NCBI RefSeq assembly: GCF_022346885.1
Contig: NZ_JAKRNK010000003.1
Location: 310,001 to 374,000, forward strand
DNA from: Paenibacillus sp. ACRRX
Lineage (GTDB): Bacteria > Bacillota > Bacilli > Paenibacillales > Paenibacillaceae
Direction of reading: 5' to 3'
DNA: 64,000 bases
Part shown: positions 52,683 through 63,400 of the stretch, piece by piece
Position numbering within the stretch: position 1 is the stretch's first letter
Layout of the letters: each line of letters begins with the position of its first letter
Position numbers and translations under genes: made by a program
The notes under the pieces: generated by a model
Databases searched by the model: none
Told to the model about the DNA's origin: nothing
The model's input: only the letters and a program-made list of their open reading frames with translations

Positions 52683-54455
52683 CTATTCTCCTGTAAGCAA
52701 AGGTCTATCCAATTGGTACAACTTGCGATATCGTGGTTCCCGTGCCATCAGTTCTGCATGAGTACCACGCATCTCCACTTCCCCATTTTCCACAAAGATG
52801 ACCTCATCCATCTTCTCCACCCCAACAAGGTGATGCGTAATCCAGATCAGTGTCTTCTCCTCCATCGTCTGGAAAATGGTGTGCAGCAGTTCCCGCTCCG
52901 TTTGAGGATCAAGTCCTACCGTCGGTTCGTCCAGAATAACAACCGGTGTATTCTGCAGCAAAATACGCGCTAACGCTACCCGTTGCCGTTCGCCGCCCGA
53001 GAAGCGTTGCCCTGTCTCATGCATCAGCGTGTCATAGCCAGCTGGCAATGAATCAATCATCGATCCCAGTTTTACCTGATGAGCAGCGTGCTTGATCTCT
53101 TCATCAGAAGCCTCTAACCTGCCAAGCCGGATATTATTCCCTACTGTCGTATCGAACAAATGCGGGCTTTGGTTTAAGACCGATATAACCTTGGGTATTT
53201 GGTCGCCAAATTCAGAGGCAGGGACACCATTAATCGTGACCTGACCTTCCGTAGGTGTTAACGCACCTTGGATCAACTTGATTAATGTTGATTTGCCCGC
53301 ACCGCTTCGCCCGATAATGGCAACCTTCTTGCCTGGCTCCAGTTCAAGGGTTACGCCATTCACACTCCACGGATCATCTGAACTGTAACGATGACGAACA
53401 TTGTGTATCCCTAAGGTAACCTGGCTGCCTGAAGCAGCAAGCTTCTCCAGCGCGGCTTCTGCTTGTGCTGCTCGTGCTTGCTCTTCTGCACCGCCAGCTT
53501 CCGCCGCCGATCCCATATTCAAGAGCCGTTCTACTGATTCACGATACTGCGGAATTTTCTCGATAGCCTCCGACACCGGTAAAAAGGAGTCCATTAGCGG
53601 CACCACCACCAGTACAAAAGCAGCGATCAGCGTCACATCAATTTGTCGATCCGCATACTGCTGTCCTGCCCAATAAATGATCGATACGATGATCGCACCA
53701 ACAACGCCTTGGGCTGCAAGCGTACGCCATTTGGACCAATTACTGAGCGAGCGTTCAATATCCGCTACCTTTGCTTCATCTTGCTCGTAGGAATGGACAA
53801 ACTGGGGAGCACGTCCGCTAATGACCCAATCACCCAGTCCAAGTACCGCATCCGTTAGTTTTTGGTATAACCCGTTTCGGTCCCGCTTTAGTTGACGATT
53901 TTTGGCTTTAGTCAGCAGAAGCGAGGCATATGGCAGAATGCATACCAATACAAAAATGTAAAGTGCCATAATGGCTGCAAAGCTTGCATCGAACCAGCCT
54001 AGTGCACCAATTACGACTGCATACATGACCAACGCGACAATGCTTGGGAACACGGTGCGCATGTATACATTTTGTAAATATTCAATATCATCGGCGAGCA
54101 CGCCAAGTACATCCCCTGTCCGATAACGCGAGCGCAAGAACAGAGCCTGCGGCTCCAAAATACGGTACAGCCTCACTCTCATATGGGACAGCACACGCAA
54201 TATGGCGTCATGCCCGACGAGCCGTTCCACGTAATGAATGACAGCTCGACTGATTCCGAATGTGCGTACCAGAACGGTCGGCACATAGACCATTAATATA
54301 TTCTCTGGCCGGAGCGCAGACTTCGAAATCAGGTAGCCTGATGTAAACATCAGAGCAGCCGCACTAAAAGCCGTTAACACACCAAGGAAGACAATAAGCG
54401 TGAAACGGCCGTAATAAGCCTGAAAATAGGGCTTAAACCATTGCTCCCGTTTCAT
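52683..54455 (-). CDS. cydC: Thiol reductant ABC exporter subunit CydC
   Basis: 590-residue half-transporter of the CydDC heterodimer, which exports cysteine/glutathione-type thiols and is needed to assemble cytochrome bd. Six-helix domain opens with TSGYLISKSALRPENILM, typical of CydC. ATPase motifs: GRSGAGKSTLIK, FSGGERQRVALARIL, VVILDEPTVGLD, and switch His in THHLVG. An Ala/Glu-rich linker (residues about 325-350) precedes the ATPase. It overlaps cydD by four bases. Bacillus naming of the C and D genes is sometimes swapped; the call here follows sequence family. Confidence 0.92.
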   Translation of the reverse strand: MKREQWFKPYFQAYYGRFTLIVFLGVLTAFSAAALMFTSGYLISKSALRPENILMVYVPTVLVRTFGISRAVIHYVERLVGHDAILRVLSHMRVRLYRILEPQALFLRSRYRTGDVLGVLADDIEYLQNVYMRTVFPSIVALVMYAVVIGALGWFDASFAAIMALYIFVLVCILPYASLLLTKAKNRQLKRDRNGLYQKLTDAVLGLGDWVISGRAPQFVHSYEQDEAKVADIERSLSNWSKWRTLAAQGVVGAIIVSIIYWAGQQYADRQIDVTLIAAFVLVVVPLMDSFLPVSEAIEKIPQYRESVERLLNMGSAAEAGGAEEQARAAQAEAALEKLAASGSQVTLGIHNVRHRYSSDDPWSVNGVTLELEPGKKVAIIGRSGAGKSTLIKLIQGALTPTEGQVTINGVPASEFGDQIPKVISVLNQSPHLFDTTVGNNIRLGRLEASDEEIKHAAHQVKLGSMIDSLPAGYDTLMHETGQRFSGGERQRVALARILLQNTPVVILDEPTVGLDPQTERELLHTIFQTMEEKTLIWITHHLVGVEKMDEVIFVENGEVEMRGTHAELMAREPRYRKLYQLDRPLLTGE

Positions 54456-56179
54456 CCTAATTCCTCCCCTTCAGCTTTCATCAGTTCATAATACTTCCCT
54501 TTGCGGTTAAGTAGCTCTTGATGAGATCCCACTTCAGCGATACTTCCCTGATCCATAACAACAATAACGTCCATATCCGGCATCCAATGCATCCGATGTG
54601 TGGCAAGCAGTACAAGCTTCCCTTCAAAAAGTGGCAGCATCGTTTCTTTTAATTCATACTCGGTCTCGATGTCCAGATGAGCCGTCGGCTCATCAAGCAG
54701 CATGATCGGACGATCGCTCAGGAAGGCACGGGCCAGCGCAACACGCTGCTCCTGTCCCCCACTTAGACGGCGGCCACCGTTGCCGATTAATTCCGCTTCG
54801 CCTTGCGGCAGTCCTTTCACAAGTTCAGCCAGACCTGCCGCTGTCAGTGCTCGGCTAACCGCCTCATCCGTTGCTTCCGGATGATAGAAGCGTACATTAT
54901 CTGCAAGCGAGCTGCTGAAAATATACGGATGCTGCGGAATATAGGTTACCGCGGTACGCCAGGCCTCGTCGCTTAACGCCTCTACTTTTATGCCGTCCAC
55001 TTCCAGCTCGCCTGCAGTTGGACGCAAGAAGCCGCCCAGCACATCAATTAAAGTTGACTTGCCCGCGCCACTTGTACCTATAATGCCGACCTTCTTGCAG
55101 CCGCGCAGCTCTAATGTCACATCCTGCAACGAGTGTGGTCCATCTTCCTCGTGCTGAACCCCCAATTGGGACAGCTTCAGTACGCTGTCCGCTGACCAAG
55201 TCAGTCCAGCCGGGAGTGCTGCTGTCATCGCTTCTGTCGAGGCGGCCTCAATCAGCGTCTGAATCGCTTTTCCAGCTTCCTTCCCCTTTAAGGTGGCGTG
55301 GTAATCTGCACCCACCATCCGCACTGGAAGGAAATATTCCGGTGCAAGGATCAGCACCAACAACGCAGGCTCTAGTTCCATTGTGCCATTGATTAGGCGC
55401 AGTCCAAGGCTCACCGCTACCGATGCTACCGATAGCATCGTAAAGAAGTCAAGCGCAAACGAGGACAGGAATGCAACACGCAAGGTCTTCATGGTTGCCG
55501 TTCGATATTTGTCGCTGACGCCTTCAATGGAGCTGCTGTGCGAGCGGCTCAGTCCAAGCATCTTGAGCGTCTCCAGCCCACGAAGTGAATCCACAAAGTG
55601 GTTGGACAGCACCCGGTACGATTCCCACTGACGGTCCATCTGCTTCTTCGCGGCCAACCCCATCAGAATCATAAACACGATCAAAATTGGCATCGTTACC
55701 GCCAGAATCAGCGCTGCCACTCGATCGAGCCAGAGTATATACACCCATATTAGAACCGGCGTGATCGCCGTGCCCAGCATACGGGGAATAAACAATTCCA
55801 GATAAGTTCGGAACTGCGCGACACCATCCAGCACAAGTGTAACCAGATTACCTGTTCCTTCTGTCTTCGCAAGCCGCGGACCAAATTGGAACAGCTTATC
55901 CATCAGCTCCTTGCGCAGGTCGCGCCCCGTGCGTTCCGCATAACGGTAGGCCAACTTCTGCGACACAAGGGCCGTCACATGCCGGATAATAAAAGCAAAC
56001 AGGAACACGGCAATAGTGCCCGACTGTTCCTGCAGCGATGATCCGCCAAAGAGGGCGGAGATCGACTCCGCCAGCCCTATAGCCATAAATATGATGGACA
56101 CACTTTGAATCAAAGTCAGGGCCGCAATCGCGATCATTACCGGTCTTATTCCTTTGAATCCGAGTGTCTTTTTACCCAT
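54452..56179 (-). CDS. cydD: Thiol reductant ABC exporter subunit CydD
   Basis: 575-residue partner half-transporter. The segment RTGRDLRKELMDKLFQFGP and EYFLPVRMVGADYHA in the membrane domain are CydD hallmarks. ATPase motifs: GTSGAGKSTLIDV, LSGGQEQRVALARAFL, IMLLDEPTAHLD, switch His in ATHRMH. Start codon shares a base with the cydB stop codon; translation coupled. Located in the membrane between cytochrome bd structural genes and cydC. Confidence 0.93.
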   Translation of the reverse strand: MGKKTLGFKGIRPVMIAIAALTLIQSVSIIFMAIGLAESISALFGGSSLQEQSGTIAVFLFAFIIRHVTALVSQKLAYRYAERTGRDLRKELMDKLFQFGPRLAKTEGTGNLVTLVLDGVAQFRTYLELFIPRMLGTAITPVLIWVYILWLDRVAALILAVTMPILIVFMILMGLAAKKQMDRQWESYRVLSNHFVDSLRGLETLKMLGLSRSHSSSIEGVSDKYRTATMKTLRVAFLSSFALDFFTMLSVASVAVSLGLRLINGTMELEPALLVLILAPEYFLPVRMVGADYHATLKGKEAGKAIQTLIEAASTEAMTAALPAGLTWSADSVLKLSQLGVQHEEDGPHSLQDVTLELRGCKKVGIIGTSGAGKSTLIDVLGGFLRPTAGELEVDGIKVEALSDEAWRTAVTYIPQHPYIFSSSLADNVRFYHPEATDEAVSRALTAAGLAELVKGLPQGEAELIGNGGRRLSGGQEQRVALARAFLSDRPIMLLDEPTAHLDIETEYELKETMLPLFEGKLVLLATHRMHWMPDMDVIVVMDQGSIAEVGSHQELLNRKGKYYELMKAEGEELG

Positions 56180-57192
56180 TAGTATTCCAAGTGCTCCTTC
56201 TCATGTACCCGTTTATGAAACACGAAGTAGCTCCAAATTTGATAACCGAGGACGAAAGGCAGCAAGCTCAGTGCTACAATCGTCATCACTTTAAGTGAGT
56301 AGGCTCCGGAAGCAGCATTATACACGGTCAAATTAAACGCGCTGTCGATCGAGCTGATCATGACATTTGGGAACATGCCTACAAATACGCCTGATATAGC
56401 CAGTGCAATAACGGTGCCTGTCATGGCAAATGCCCAGCCGTCTTTCTTTTTGCTCATGTAGTAGCCAGATAATACAAATGCGATCACACCGAGCACTGCC
56501 ATGATGGTCAGGATAGTTCCACGTGCTTCAAAAATATCCGTCATCGTGTATGTCATAATGGCAAATGCAACGAACAATACAGCCAGCGGTACAAGCAGCA
56601 TCTTCGCTTGTTTACGAGCGCGTTCCTGCAAGGTACCCATGGTACGCAAAGTGGCAAACAAGAGGCCATGCACCAAACACAGTACCGTTACCGTCACACC
56701 ACCAACGACGGTATAAGCATTCACGACATCAAACAGACCTGCGTTCATCTCCATGTTCTTGTCAATTGGCAAGCCCTGCAGCAAGTTCGCAAACACAACG
56801 CCGAACAGGAATGGAGGAAGCATACTGCCAAATAAAATGACGATATCCCATGTTTTCTTCCATGTTTCCGTTTCACCTTTGCCGCGGAACTCAAACGCAA
56901 CACCACGTCCGATGAGCGCAAGCAGAACGACGACGAGCGGTGTATAGAAACCACTGAATAAGGTAGCATACCAGTGTGGGAATGCAGCAAACATTGCACC
57001 GCCAGCCGTTATTAACCATACTTCATTAGCATCCCAGAATGGGCCAATCGAGTTGATCAGCACCCGACGTTCCCCATCAGTCTTGGCGAGGAAAGCGGTC
57101 GACATACCTACACCAAAGTCGAACCCTTCCAAGAAGAAGAAACCGACAAACAATACTCCGACTAGAACAAACCACAGTTCACTCAGTTCCAT
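56179..57192 (-). CDS. cydB: Cytochrome bd ubiquinol/menaquinol oxidase subunit II
   Basis: 337-residue membrane subunit with nine predicted helices, partner of CydA in the quinol oxidase that reduces oxygen to water. Family motifs: FFFLEGFDFGVGM, GPFWDANEVWLI and FSGFYTPLVVVLLALIGRG. It overlaps cydA by one base and cydD by one base. Length is normal. Confidence 0.96.
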   Translation of the reverse strand: MELSELWFVLVGVLFVGFFFLEGFDFGVGMSTAFLAKTDGERRVLINSIGPFWDANEVWLITAGGAMFAAFPHWYATLFSGFYTPLVVVLLALIGRGVAFEFRGKGETETWKKTWDIVILFGSMLPPFLFGVVFANLLQGLPIDKNMEMNAGLFDVVNAYTVVGGVTVTVLCLVHGLLFATLRTMGTLQERARKQAKMLLVPLAVLFVAFAIMTYTMTDIFEARGTILTIMAVLGVIAFVLSGYYMSKKKDGWAFAMTGTVIALAISGVFVGMFPNVMISSIDSAFNLTVYNAASGAYSLKVMTIVALSLLPFVLGYQIWSYFVFHKRVHEKEHLEY

Positions 57193-58589
57193 TATTGCCG
57201 TCCCTCCCTTGCAAATGGATCATTAGCCGCTATCGTATGTGAAGTGTCAGGCTCGTTAGGCCCCTTCTTAATCACTTTCACAAATAAGTAAACTGCTATA
57301 ATACCTAAAATGCTATATACTGTCGTAAATGTAATCATCGAGAACAAGACTTGACCTGCCGACACGCTTGGCGAGATACTGTCTTCCGTCTTCATCAGAC
57401 CAAATACTGTCCATGGTTGACGCCCGAACTCCGTCATAACCCAGCCGGAAGTGTTGCCGATAAACGGCAAGGAAATCCCGAACAACATAGCATTCAGATA
57501 CCATGGCTTCAGCTTATCCAGCTTCTTGCGTGCCATCATGTATACCCCGTACATGCCTAATAGAATCATAAGCGTACCCGCGAGCACCATAATGCGGAAG
57601 CTCCAGAACGTCGTTTTTACAGGAGGAATGTAATCCCCAGGACCATACTTTTGCTCGTATTCTGCTTGCAATTCCTTCATCCCGATTACTTCACCTGAGA
57701 ACTTACTGTAGGATAGGAAGCTGAGTGCGTAAGGCACTTTGAATTCAAACTTGTTTGACTGCTTATCTGTGTTAATAGCAGCAAACACCGTCCACGGCGC
57801 AGGATCGTCACTTGTCGTCCACAAGCCTTCCGCAGCAGCCATCTTCATCGGTTGTGTATGCACCAAATATTGTGCTTGCTGGTGACCAAAGATCGCTACC
57901 AAGAAGGAAGAAACAAGAGCGACAATAATGCCGATTTTAAAGGATTGCTTGAAAAATTCTGTATCCTGCTTCTTTAACATTTTATAGGCACTAATACCGG
58001 TAATCAGGAACGCCCCTGTTGCAAAGGCACCAAATACCGTGTGCGGGAACTCAACTAACAATTGGCCATTCGTAATTAGAGCCAAGAAATCGTTCATCTC
58101 CGCTCGGCCATTCGTAATCTCGAAACCAACTGGACGCTGCATAAAGGAGTTGGCAGCCAAAATCCAGAAAGCCGATAGTGTCGTACCAATGGCTACAAGC
58201 CAAATACATACCAAGTGTACCTTTTTCGACAAACGATCCCAACCAAAGATCCATAGTCCGATAAATGTAGACTCCATGAAGAAGGCAGCCAGCGCTTCAA
58301 TCGCAAGCGGCGCTCCAAACACGTCCCCGACGAATCTTGAATAGTTGGACCAGTTCATACCGAACTGGAATTCTTGAATAATCCCCGTAACGACACCTAC
58401 TGCAAAGTTAATGAGGAACAACTTACCCCAGAACTTTGCCATCTTCTTGTACTGCTCATCGCCTTTAACGACGTACATCGTCTGCATCATCGCAATGATG
58501 AGCGCAAGACCGATCGACACCGGGACGAAGAAGAAGTGAAAGATCGTCGTCGATGCGAACTGGATCCGAGACAGCATGACCATATCCAT
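57192..58589 (-). CDS. cydA: Cytochrome bd quinol oxidase subunit I
   Basis: 465-residue haem-bearing subunit. Haem ligands are in place: His18 in TTIFHFFFVPVS, a second His in FPHTVFGAFATGAF, and Met in GWVMTEFGRQPWTVFG; the Q-loop is the short form found in Firmicutes. ATG at 58589 follows GGAGGGG; an in-frame start ten codons upstream would put this site inside the gene. First gene of cydABCD. A Rex-type operator about 185 bases upstream suggests induction under low oxygen/high NADH. Confidence 0.96.
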   Translation of the reverse strand: MDMVMLSRIQFASTTIFHFFFVPVSIGLALIIAMMQTMYVVKGDEQYKKMAKFWGKLFLINFAVGVVTGIIQEFQFGMNWSNYSRFVGDVFGAPLAIEALAAFFMESTFIGLWIFGWDRLSKKVHLVCIWLVAIGTTLSAFWILAANSFMQRPVGFEITNGRAEMNDFLALITNGQLLVEFPHTVFGAFATGAFLITGISAYKMLKKQDTEFFKQSFKIGIIVALVSSFLVAIFGHQQAQYLVHTQPMKMAAAEGLWTTSDDPAPWTVFAAINTDKQSNKFEFKVPYALSFLSYSKFSGEVIGMKELQAEYEQKYGPGDYIPPVKTTFWSFRIMVLAGTLMILLGMYGVYMMARKKLDKLKPWYLNAMLFGISLPFIGNTSGWVMTEFGRQPWTVFGLMKTEDSISPSVSAGQVLFSMITFTTVYSILGIIAVYLFVKVIKKGPNEPDTSHTIAANDPFAREGRQ

Positions 58590-59190
58590 TCGTTTACCCC
58601 TCCAGCATTTCTTTTTCATAAGCTCTGTTGTTAAACTATGTCTTAAGCGACAAAAATCCGTCAGCAGCCTTGCATCTTAACGAAATCTTGCCTGCTGAAC
58701 ATACTAATTATGCTTGGTTCCAGGCACCATTGCCCTTACCCATCATTATTCTGTCAAAAAAGTCACGCTCCGGTTGTGACATAAATCACACGTCAAAGCC
58801 CTCTTCATGATGAATTTGAGAACTTTTTCTCAAGCGTCACAGGTTTGTTAAAAACATAAGCGATTTCATGGTGAAAAGGCATAGCAAATTAGTAAATTGC
58901 AACTAACCCGCACGAGGGTTGATATCCTCAGCGAGCAATTCAGTGATAAACACATTGTTATCGACAACAAATTTTCAATTATGTACTTGAAAATATAATG
59001 AAATATAACACTCACCCTGCGCTGGTAGCGGCTCCGCCGTGTTTAATAAGGATGATTTTTCTACATTTATGTATACAGATTGGATTCGCTCGACCATCTC
59101 CCCATGCTGATCTTACCCAAGCAGTGGTCCACGCTTCTGCAAGCGACTCATCATCGACTCCCTCTGCCATTTGCAGCTGTTATTAAATAA
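58590..59190. other. cydA upstream regulatory region
   Basis: About 600 bases without a credible gene. Besides the Rex-like site it contains TTGTT and AACAA inverted repeats (58955-58970, six-base spacer), a possible second redox-regulator site. No riboswitch is seen. Confidence 0.5.
58774..58791. promoter_or_regulatory. Rex-like operator upstream of cydABCD
   Basis: TTGTGA (58774-58779), six bases, TCACAC (58786-58791) matches the Rex consensus TTGTGA-N6-TCACAA in eleven of twelve positions. In B. subtilis Rex represses cydABCD when NADH is low. Position is suitable for control of the operon; binding is inferred. Confidence 0.7.
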
Positions 59191-59223
59191 TAAAGCTGTC
59201 CGTGAACGTCACGAACAGCTTTA
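59191..59223. terminator. Terminator of kinase-regulator operon
   Basis: TAAAGCTGTCCGTGA pairs with TCACGAACAGCTTTA (59191-59223) with one mismatch and a three-base loop; A/T-rich on both flanks. Located 44 bases after the response regulator stop. Confidence 0.85.
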
Positions 59224-59266
59224 CTTATTGCAGCCCTGCCATAGGCAGGCATGTAGGTTGCTTACC

Positions 59267-60451
59267 TTATTCCTGCGTACTAGCTACTTCATCTTCAAAT
59301 ATTGTATGTATACGCTGATACCAGCCCTCAGACAACGACTCGCCTAGCTCTCGTTCATATTGGTCTTGGTACTCTTGAACAAAGTGCTTGGCTCTTGTCT
59401 TCTCGCCATTCTCCACGTACAATTCCGTCATCAGCGAGGCGTAGTGCTCGTTCCAAGGATCAAGCTTCATGAGCTTGCGGATGCTGGCCAGCGCCTTCCG
59501 ATACTCGCCCTGCTTTTGATTGAGATCAACCATGTCCTCTAAAAGCCACAAATATCGGTCTCTAATCTCCTCCCGATGCGTCGTCATCCACATTCCGTCC
59601 AATCCTTCACACCAATCACCGCGGTAGAGAGATGACATTTCTTCCAGCGCCTTGATATCGGAGGATTCAATTTTTTCATTCATAAACAGTTCCCTATCAT
59701 GCCAAATATCAGACAGTATAAGCTTGTACATTCGGTCAGTGTAAGTCACATGTATATACGTTTGCAACGATACTTCCACAACGGCACGTCGAATTTGATA
59801 TACACAAGTGTGTACATAAGCTTTAGCCTTATTAGGATCCGAATTCGGGAATATATCATTAATAATCTGATCAAGACTGGCTGAGCCCTTTAACAGCAAA
59901 TACGCAAATAGTTCTTCTACTTTTACAGTCCGCCATTTGAGCAAACCAGATGGAGCTTCTATTTTTAAACGGCCGAGACTGAATATGGAAGGGATGGCTT
60001 TGGCTTGCTGATTCTCTATGTCCATTGTAATATGGGCGTCAGCCACATTCGGATTAAGCTTATGATGATCTGGCCTCATTTGTCCTAGACGTCTGCTATG
60101 GATTCGCTGCAGTGTACGACTCAGGCGCTCTGGTTTGACCGGCTTTAGAATATAGTCAACAGCACTTAACTCAAACGCTTGCAGCGCGTACTGATTATAA
60201 GCCGTAACAAACACGACCTCGATCATCGACTTGGCATCTAGCAAACGCTCCGCAAAAGCAAGTCCATTTATTCCTGGCATCTGAATATCCAGTAAGACGA
60301 TATCCGGTTCATGACGCAATACCCACTCCAGCGCGTGTTCCGCATGAGAGAACAGGACAACCTCTCCTGCCAATACCTCTTCTTTTAACAGGTCTTCCAT
60401 CTCTCCCAGAGCCGGAAGTTCGTCGTCAACGACGACTATTTGATAAGTCAT
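59267..60451 (-). CDS. Response regulator with receiver, winged-helix and BTAD domains
   Basis: 394 residues. Receiver (1-120) with intact VVDDE acidic pair, phosphorylation Asp in IVLLDIQMP, Thr in VTAYN and Lys in DYILKPVKP. It is followed by an OmpR-like winged helix (about 165-235, WRTVKVEELFAYLLLKG) and a helical bacterial transcriptional activator domain (about 245-390), as in SARP-type activators. ATG at 60451 has AGGAG nine bases upstream, preferred over ATG codons at 60457 and 60460. It overlaps the end of the kinase gene by 26 bases. It is the output of the adjacent hybrid kinase; target genes are unknown. Confidence 0.93.
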   Translation of the reverse strand: MTYQIVVVDDELPALGEMEDLLKEEVLAGEVVLFSHAEHALEWVLRHEPDIVLLDIQMPGINGLAFAERLLDAKSMIEVVFVTAYNQYALQAFELSAVDYILKPVKPERLSRTLQRIHSRRLGQMRPDHHKLNPNVADAHITMDIENQQAKAIPSIFSLGRLKIEAPSGLLKWRTVKVEELFAYLLLKGSASLDQIINDIFPNSDPNKAKAYVHTCVYQIRRAVVEVSLQTYIHVTYTDRMYKLILSDIWHDRELFMNEKIESSDIKALEEMSSLYRGDWCEGLDGMWMTTHREEIRDRYLWLLEDMVDLNQKQGEYRKALASIRKLMKLDPWNEHYASLMTELYVENGEKTRAKHFVQEYQDQYERELGESLSEGWYQRIHTIFEDEVASTQE

Positions 60452-63400
60452 GATCATCATCTCCTGCTCGTATTCGCATGGTTACCACCGTGCCACCGCC
60501 TTCACGGTCAGCAATGCTCAAGGAAGTACCATACAAGCTGCGTATTCTGCGGTTTATGTTAGAAAGTCCAATTCCCCCACGCTTGTCTCCAAATAAGAAT
60601 GCTCCATGGACCTTCTTATCCAAATCGATACGATCTATATCCATGCCCACTCCATCATCGGACACCGATAGCTCGATCCACATCTCTACTCTGCGCGAAG
60701 TAATTACTATGGTTCCGCCTTCCACCTTCTCCATGATACCGTGGCGGACAGCATTCTCCACAATAGGCTGCAGCAGCAGTGGAGGAACGGCGAAGTTCCT
60801 CTCCTCCAAATTGTACTCCACCTTGAGACGTGAGCCAAAACGTGCTCGCTCGAGGGATAAATAGGCTTCAATGATACGCAGTTCATCCGCAAAAGGCACT
60901 TCAATCTCTTGGTTATCAAAGTCAAAGCTGCCTCGTAAAAAATCACTGAGTGCATGCAGCAATTTCCTCGTTTCATCAGAATCGCGCTTACTCATCCATA
61001 ATATTGTGTTAATGGAGTTAAACAGAAAATGAGGTTTAATCTGCGCTCGCAGCATATCTCTCTCCGAATGCACAAGCTGCAGCACCGTTTCCTTTAGCTG
61101 CACTAACGTCTTGACCCTGCCTTTTAGATCCGTCCAATCATATGGCTTATGAATAAAATCGTTGGCTCCTGCCTCAAACCCGATTTGATTCAGATGTACA
61201 TTTGAGCCCGCGGTCGCCATTAATACAGGTAGATCCAGCGGACTATACATCTGCCGGATTACACGGCACAAATCAAAACCTGACATCGTCGGCATCATAA
61301 CATCCATAATACACAGGTTAAATCGATTGCCATGTTCCAGTAACGATAAGGCCGTCTTGCCACTGCGTGCAAGCTCACAAGTATATCCCTCAAGCTCTAG
61401 TAGATTAGCAAGCGCCTTTAAGCTTGCATAATTATCATCTACCAAAAGAATGCGACCTTGTTCCTGACCAGTAGGGGATAATACGGCACGTTCTTCCGGG
61501 CCAACGTCCAACTCTTCAATATAACGAAAATCTATATCAGCAGATGCTAAACACTGCTCGCCCAGTACATCCTTGTTGGAAATATCCCTTGCCTCCCGTG
61601 AGCCGCCTGATTTATGGCTTGCACCACCAGCTGCTTCGGGCTGCTCGGATAACCCGATAATCTCCTCTCTTTCAGCTGTCGGCTGCCCCTCTAATTTAAC
61701 CGCCGGCAGCGTAAAGATGAAGTTACTGCCTTCGCCGATCTTGGACTGAACTTCCATTCGACCTCCTTGCATTTCTACTAGCTGCTTCGTGATCGGCAGC
61801 CCAATCCCAATACCTGATGTATCTGTTAACGAAGAGCTGTCGATTTGCTGATAATCCATAAAGATACGATCCAAGTACTGTGCTTCAATGCCTGCCCCTG
61901 TGTCAGCAACCGTAATCTGTTCCCATCCCTCATTAGAGACACAGGATACTGTTATATGACCTGCTTCCGTATGCTTGAGCGCGTTATCCAATAAATTATA
62001 TAAAATCTGTGTAACCCTGTTCTCATCACCCACAACGTAATGTATCCCGGCCTTCACTTCATTCCGAACATCCACTTCACTATTACGGTTCAGGCGCTGG
62101 AACACATCTATTACAAAAGCTACGATATCGTACACATCTAATGAACGTGGATGCAGGCGAATACGACGATTCTTTATTTGTTCACTATCTAAGATATCCT
62201 TGACCAAGTAACTGAGGCCCCTTGCTGTACCGTTAACAAGACGCATATCGGCTCTTTGAGAAGCATTCAGCTTACCGCCAGCTCCTTCCAGCATAGACTC
62301 ACTTATATTAATGATGGCGTTTAACGGTGTCTTAAGTTCATGTGAGGTTCGAACAAGGAATTGCTCCTGTCCCTTCATTTTAGCCATAAGCTGCTCAGAC
62401 AGCTGCTTAATCTGATGATAAGCACTCGTGAATCGACTAGAAAAAAACAGCCCCTGCGCCAACATAAAAATGGGAATGCCCAAAGGCAGTACAGAAGAAA
62501 CCGGGCCAATCCATCCCGTTCTAGATACCATTAGTCCAATTACTTGAATTGCGGACATAACACTTACGAAAATATAAGCAGAACCCGTCATACGATAGAG
62601 TAATGCCCGCCACGAAATAAAAATAATATACAACAGCCCAACAATTTGCAGAATGATAAAATAAAGCATAAACTTTGTATAGATACTCATCGGTGTAAAT
62701 AGAACAAAACTCACGATGAGTATAGACACAATACCTGAAAGTTTCACAAGCTTAACTGAAGAATAAACTTTTAGTTGAATATACGTATGGGCCAGGAAAA
62801 AGTACCCTACCCCTGTACTGGATATAACCTGCAACTTTGTTACCCATTCATATGAAATGCCCGCAACAAACTCCAATATCAATTTCTCGCCGTGGCATGC
62901 AAAGTACAACGCCCCTGAGAAACAGAACAGCGGGAAAAAGGCTATTGATCCTTGATCACGACGATAAAAGTTTTCCCCTAGGAAATAGATCCCCATAAAC
63001 AGCAAACAGGAAATGAGAGTAACATCCATAAAACCATTATGTTTCTCCATGGTCTGGATACTTTCAGCGGTTCCTAAAAATATTCGCTCGGAGATACCTG
63101 TATTCGCATAAAAATGAAAGTTAGAAGCTTGCAGTACCAGTTCCACTTCCTCTTTATGCGGTGAAAAATATACAGTGTAAGGACGGTTATTCGGAATCGA
63201 CTTCTCTCTACTCGTCCCTATCTGCCCTCTAGACCCGAGTAATTTACCGTCTACATACAGCCTGCTTGCGGTTTTCACATTAGACACCCTTATCCCATAA
63301 TTCTGATAGCCGCTAGGGAGCTTGAGCGTAATACGATAGGTGGCATAATTGACAACGTCCTCTTGAAATAGGCTCCTGCCATTGGCTTGCCATTGGTGCG

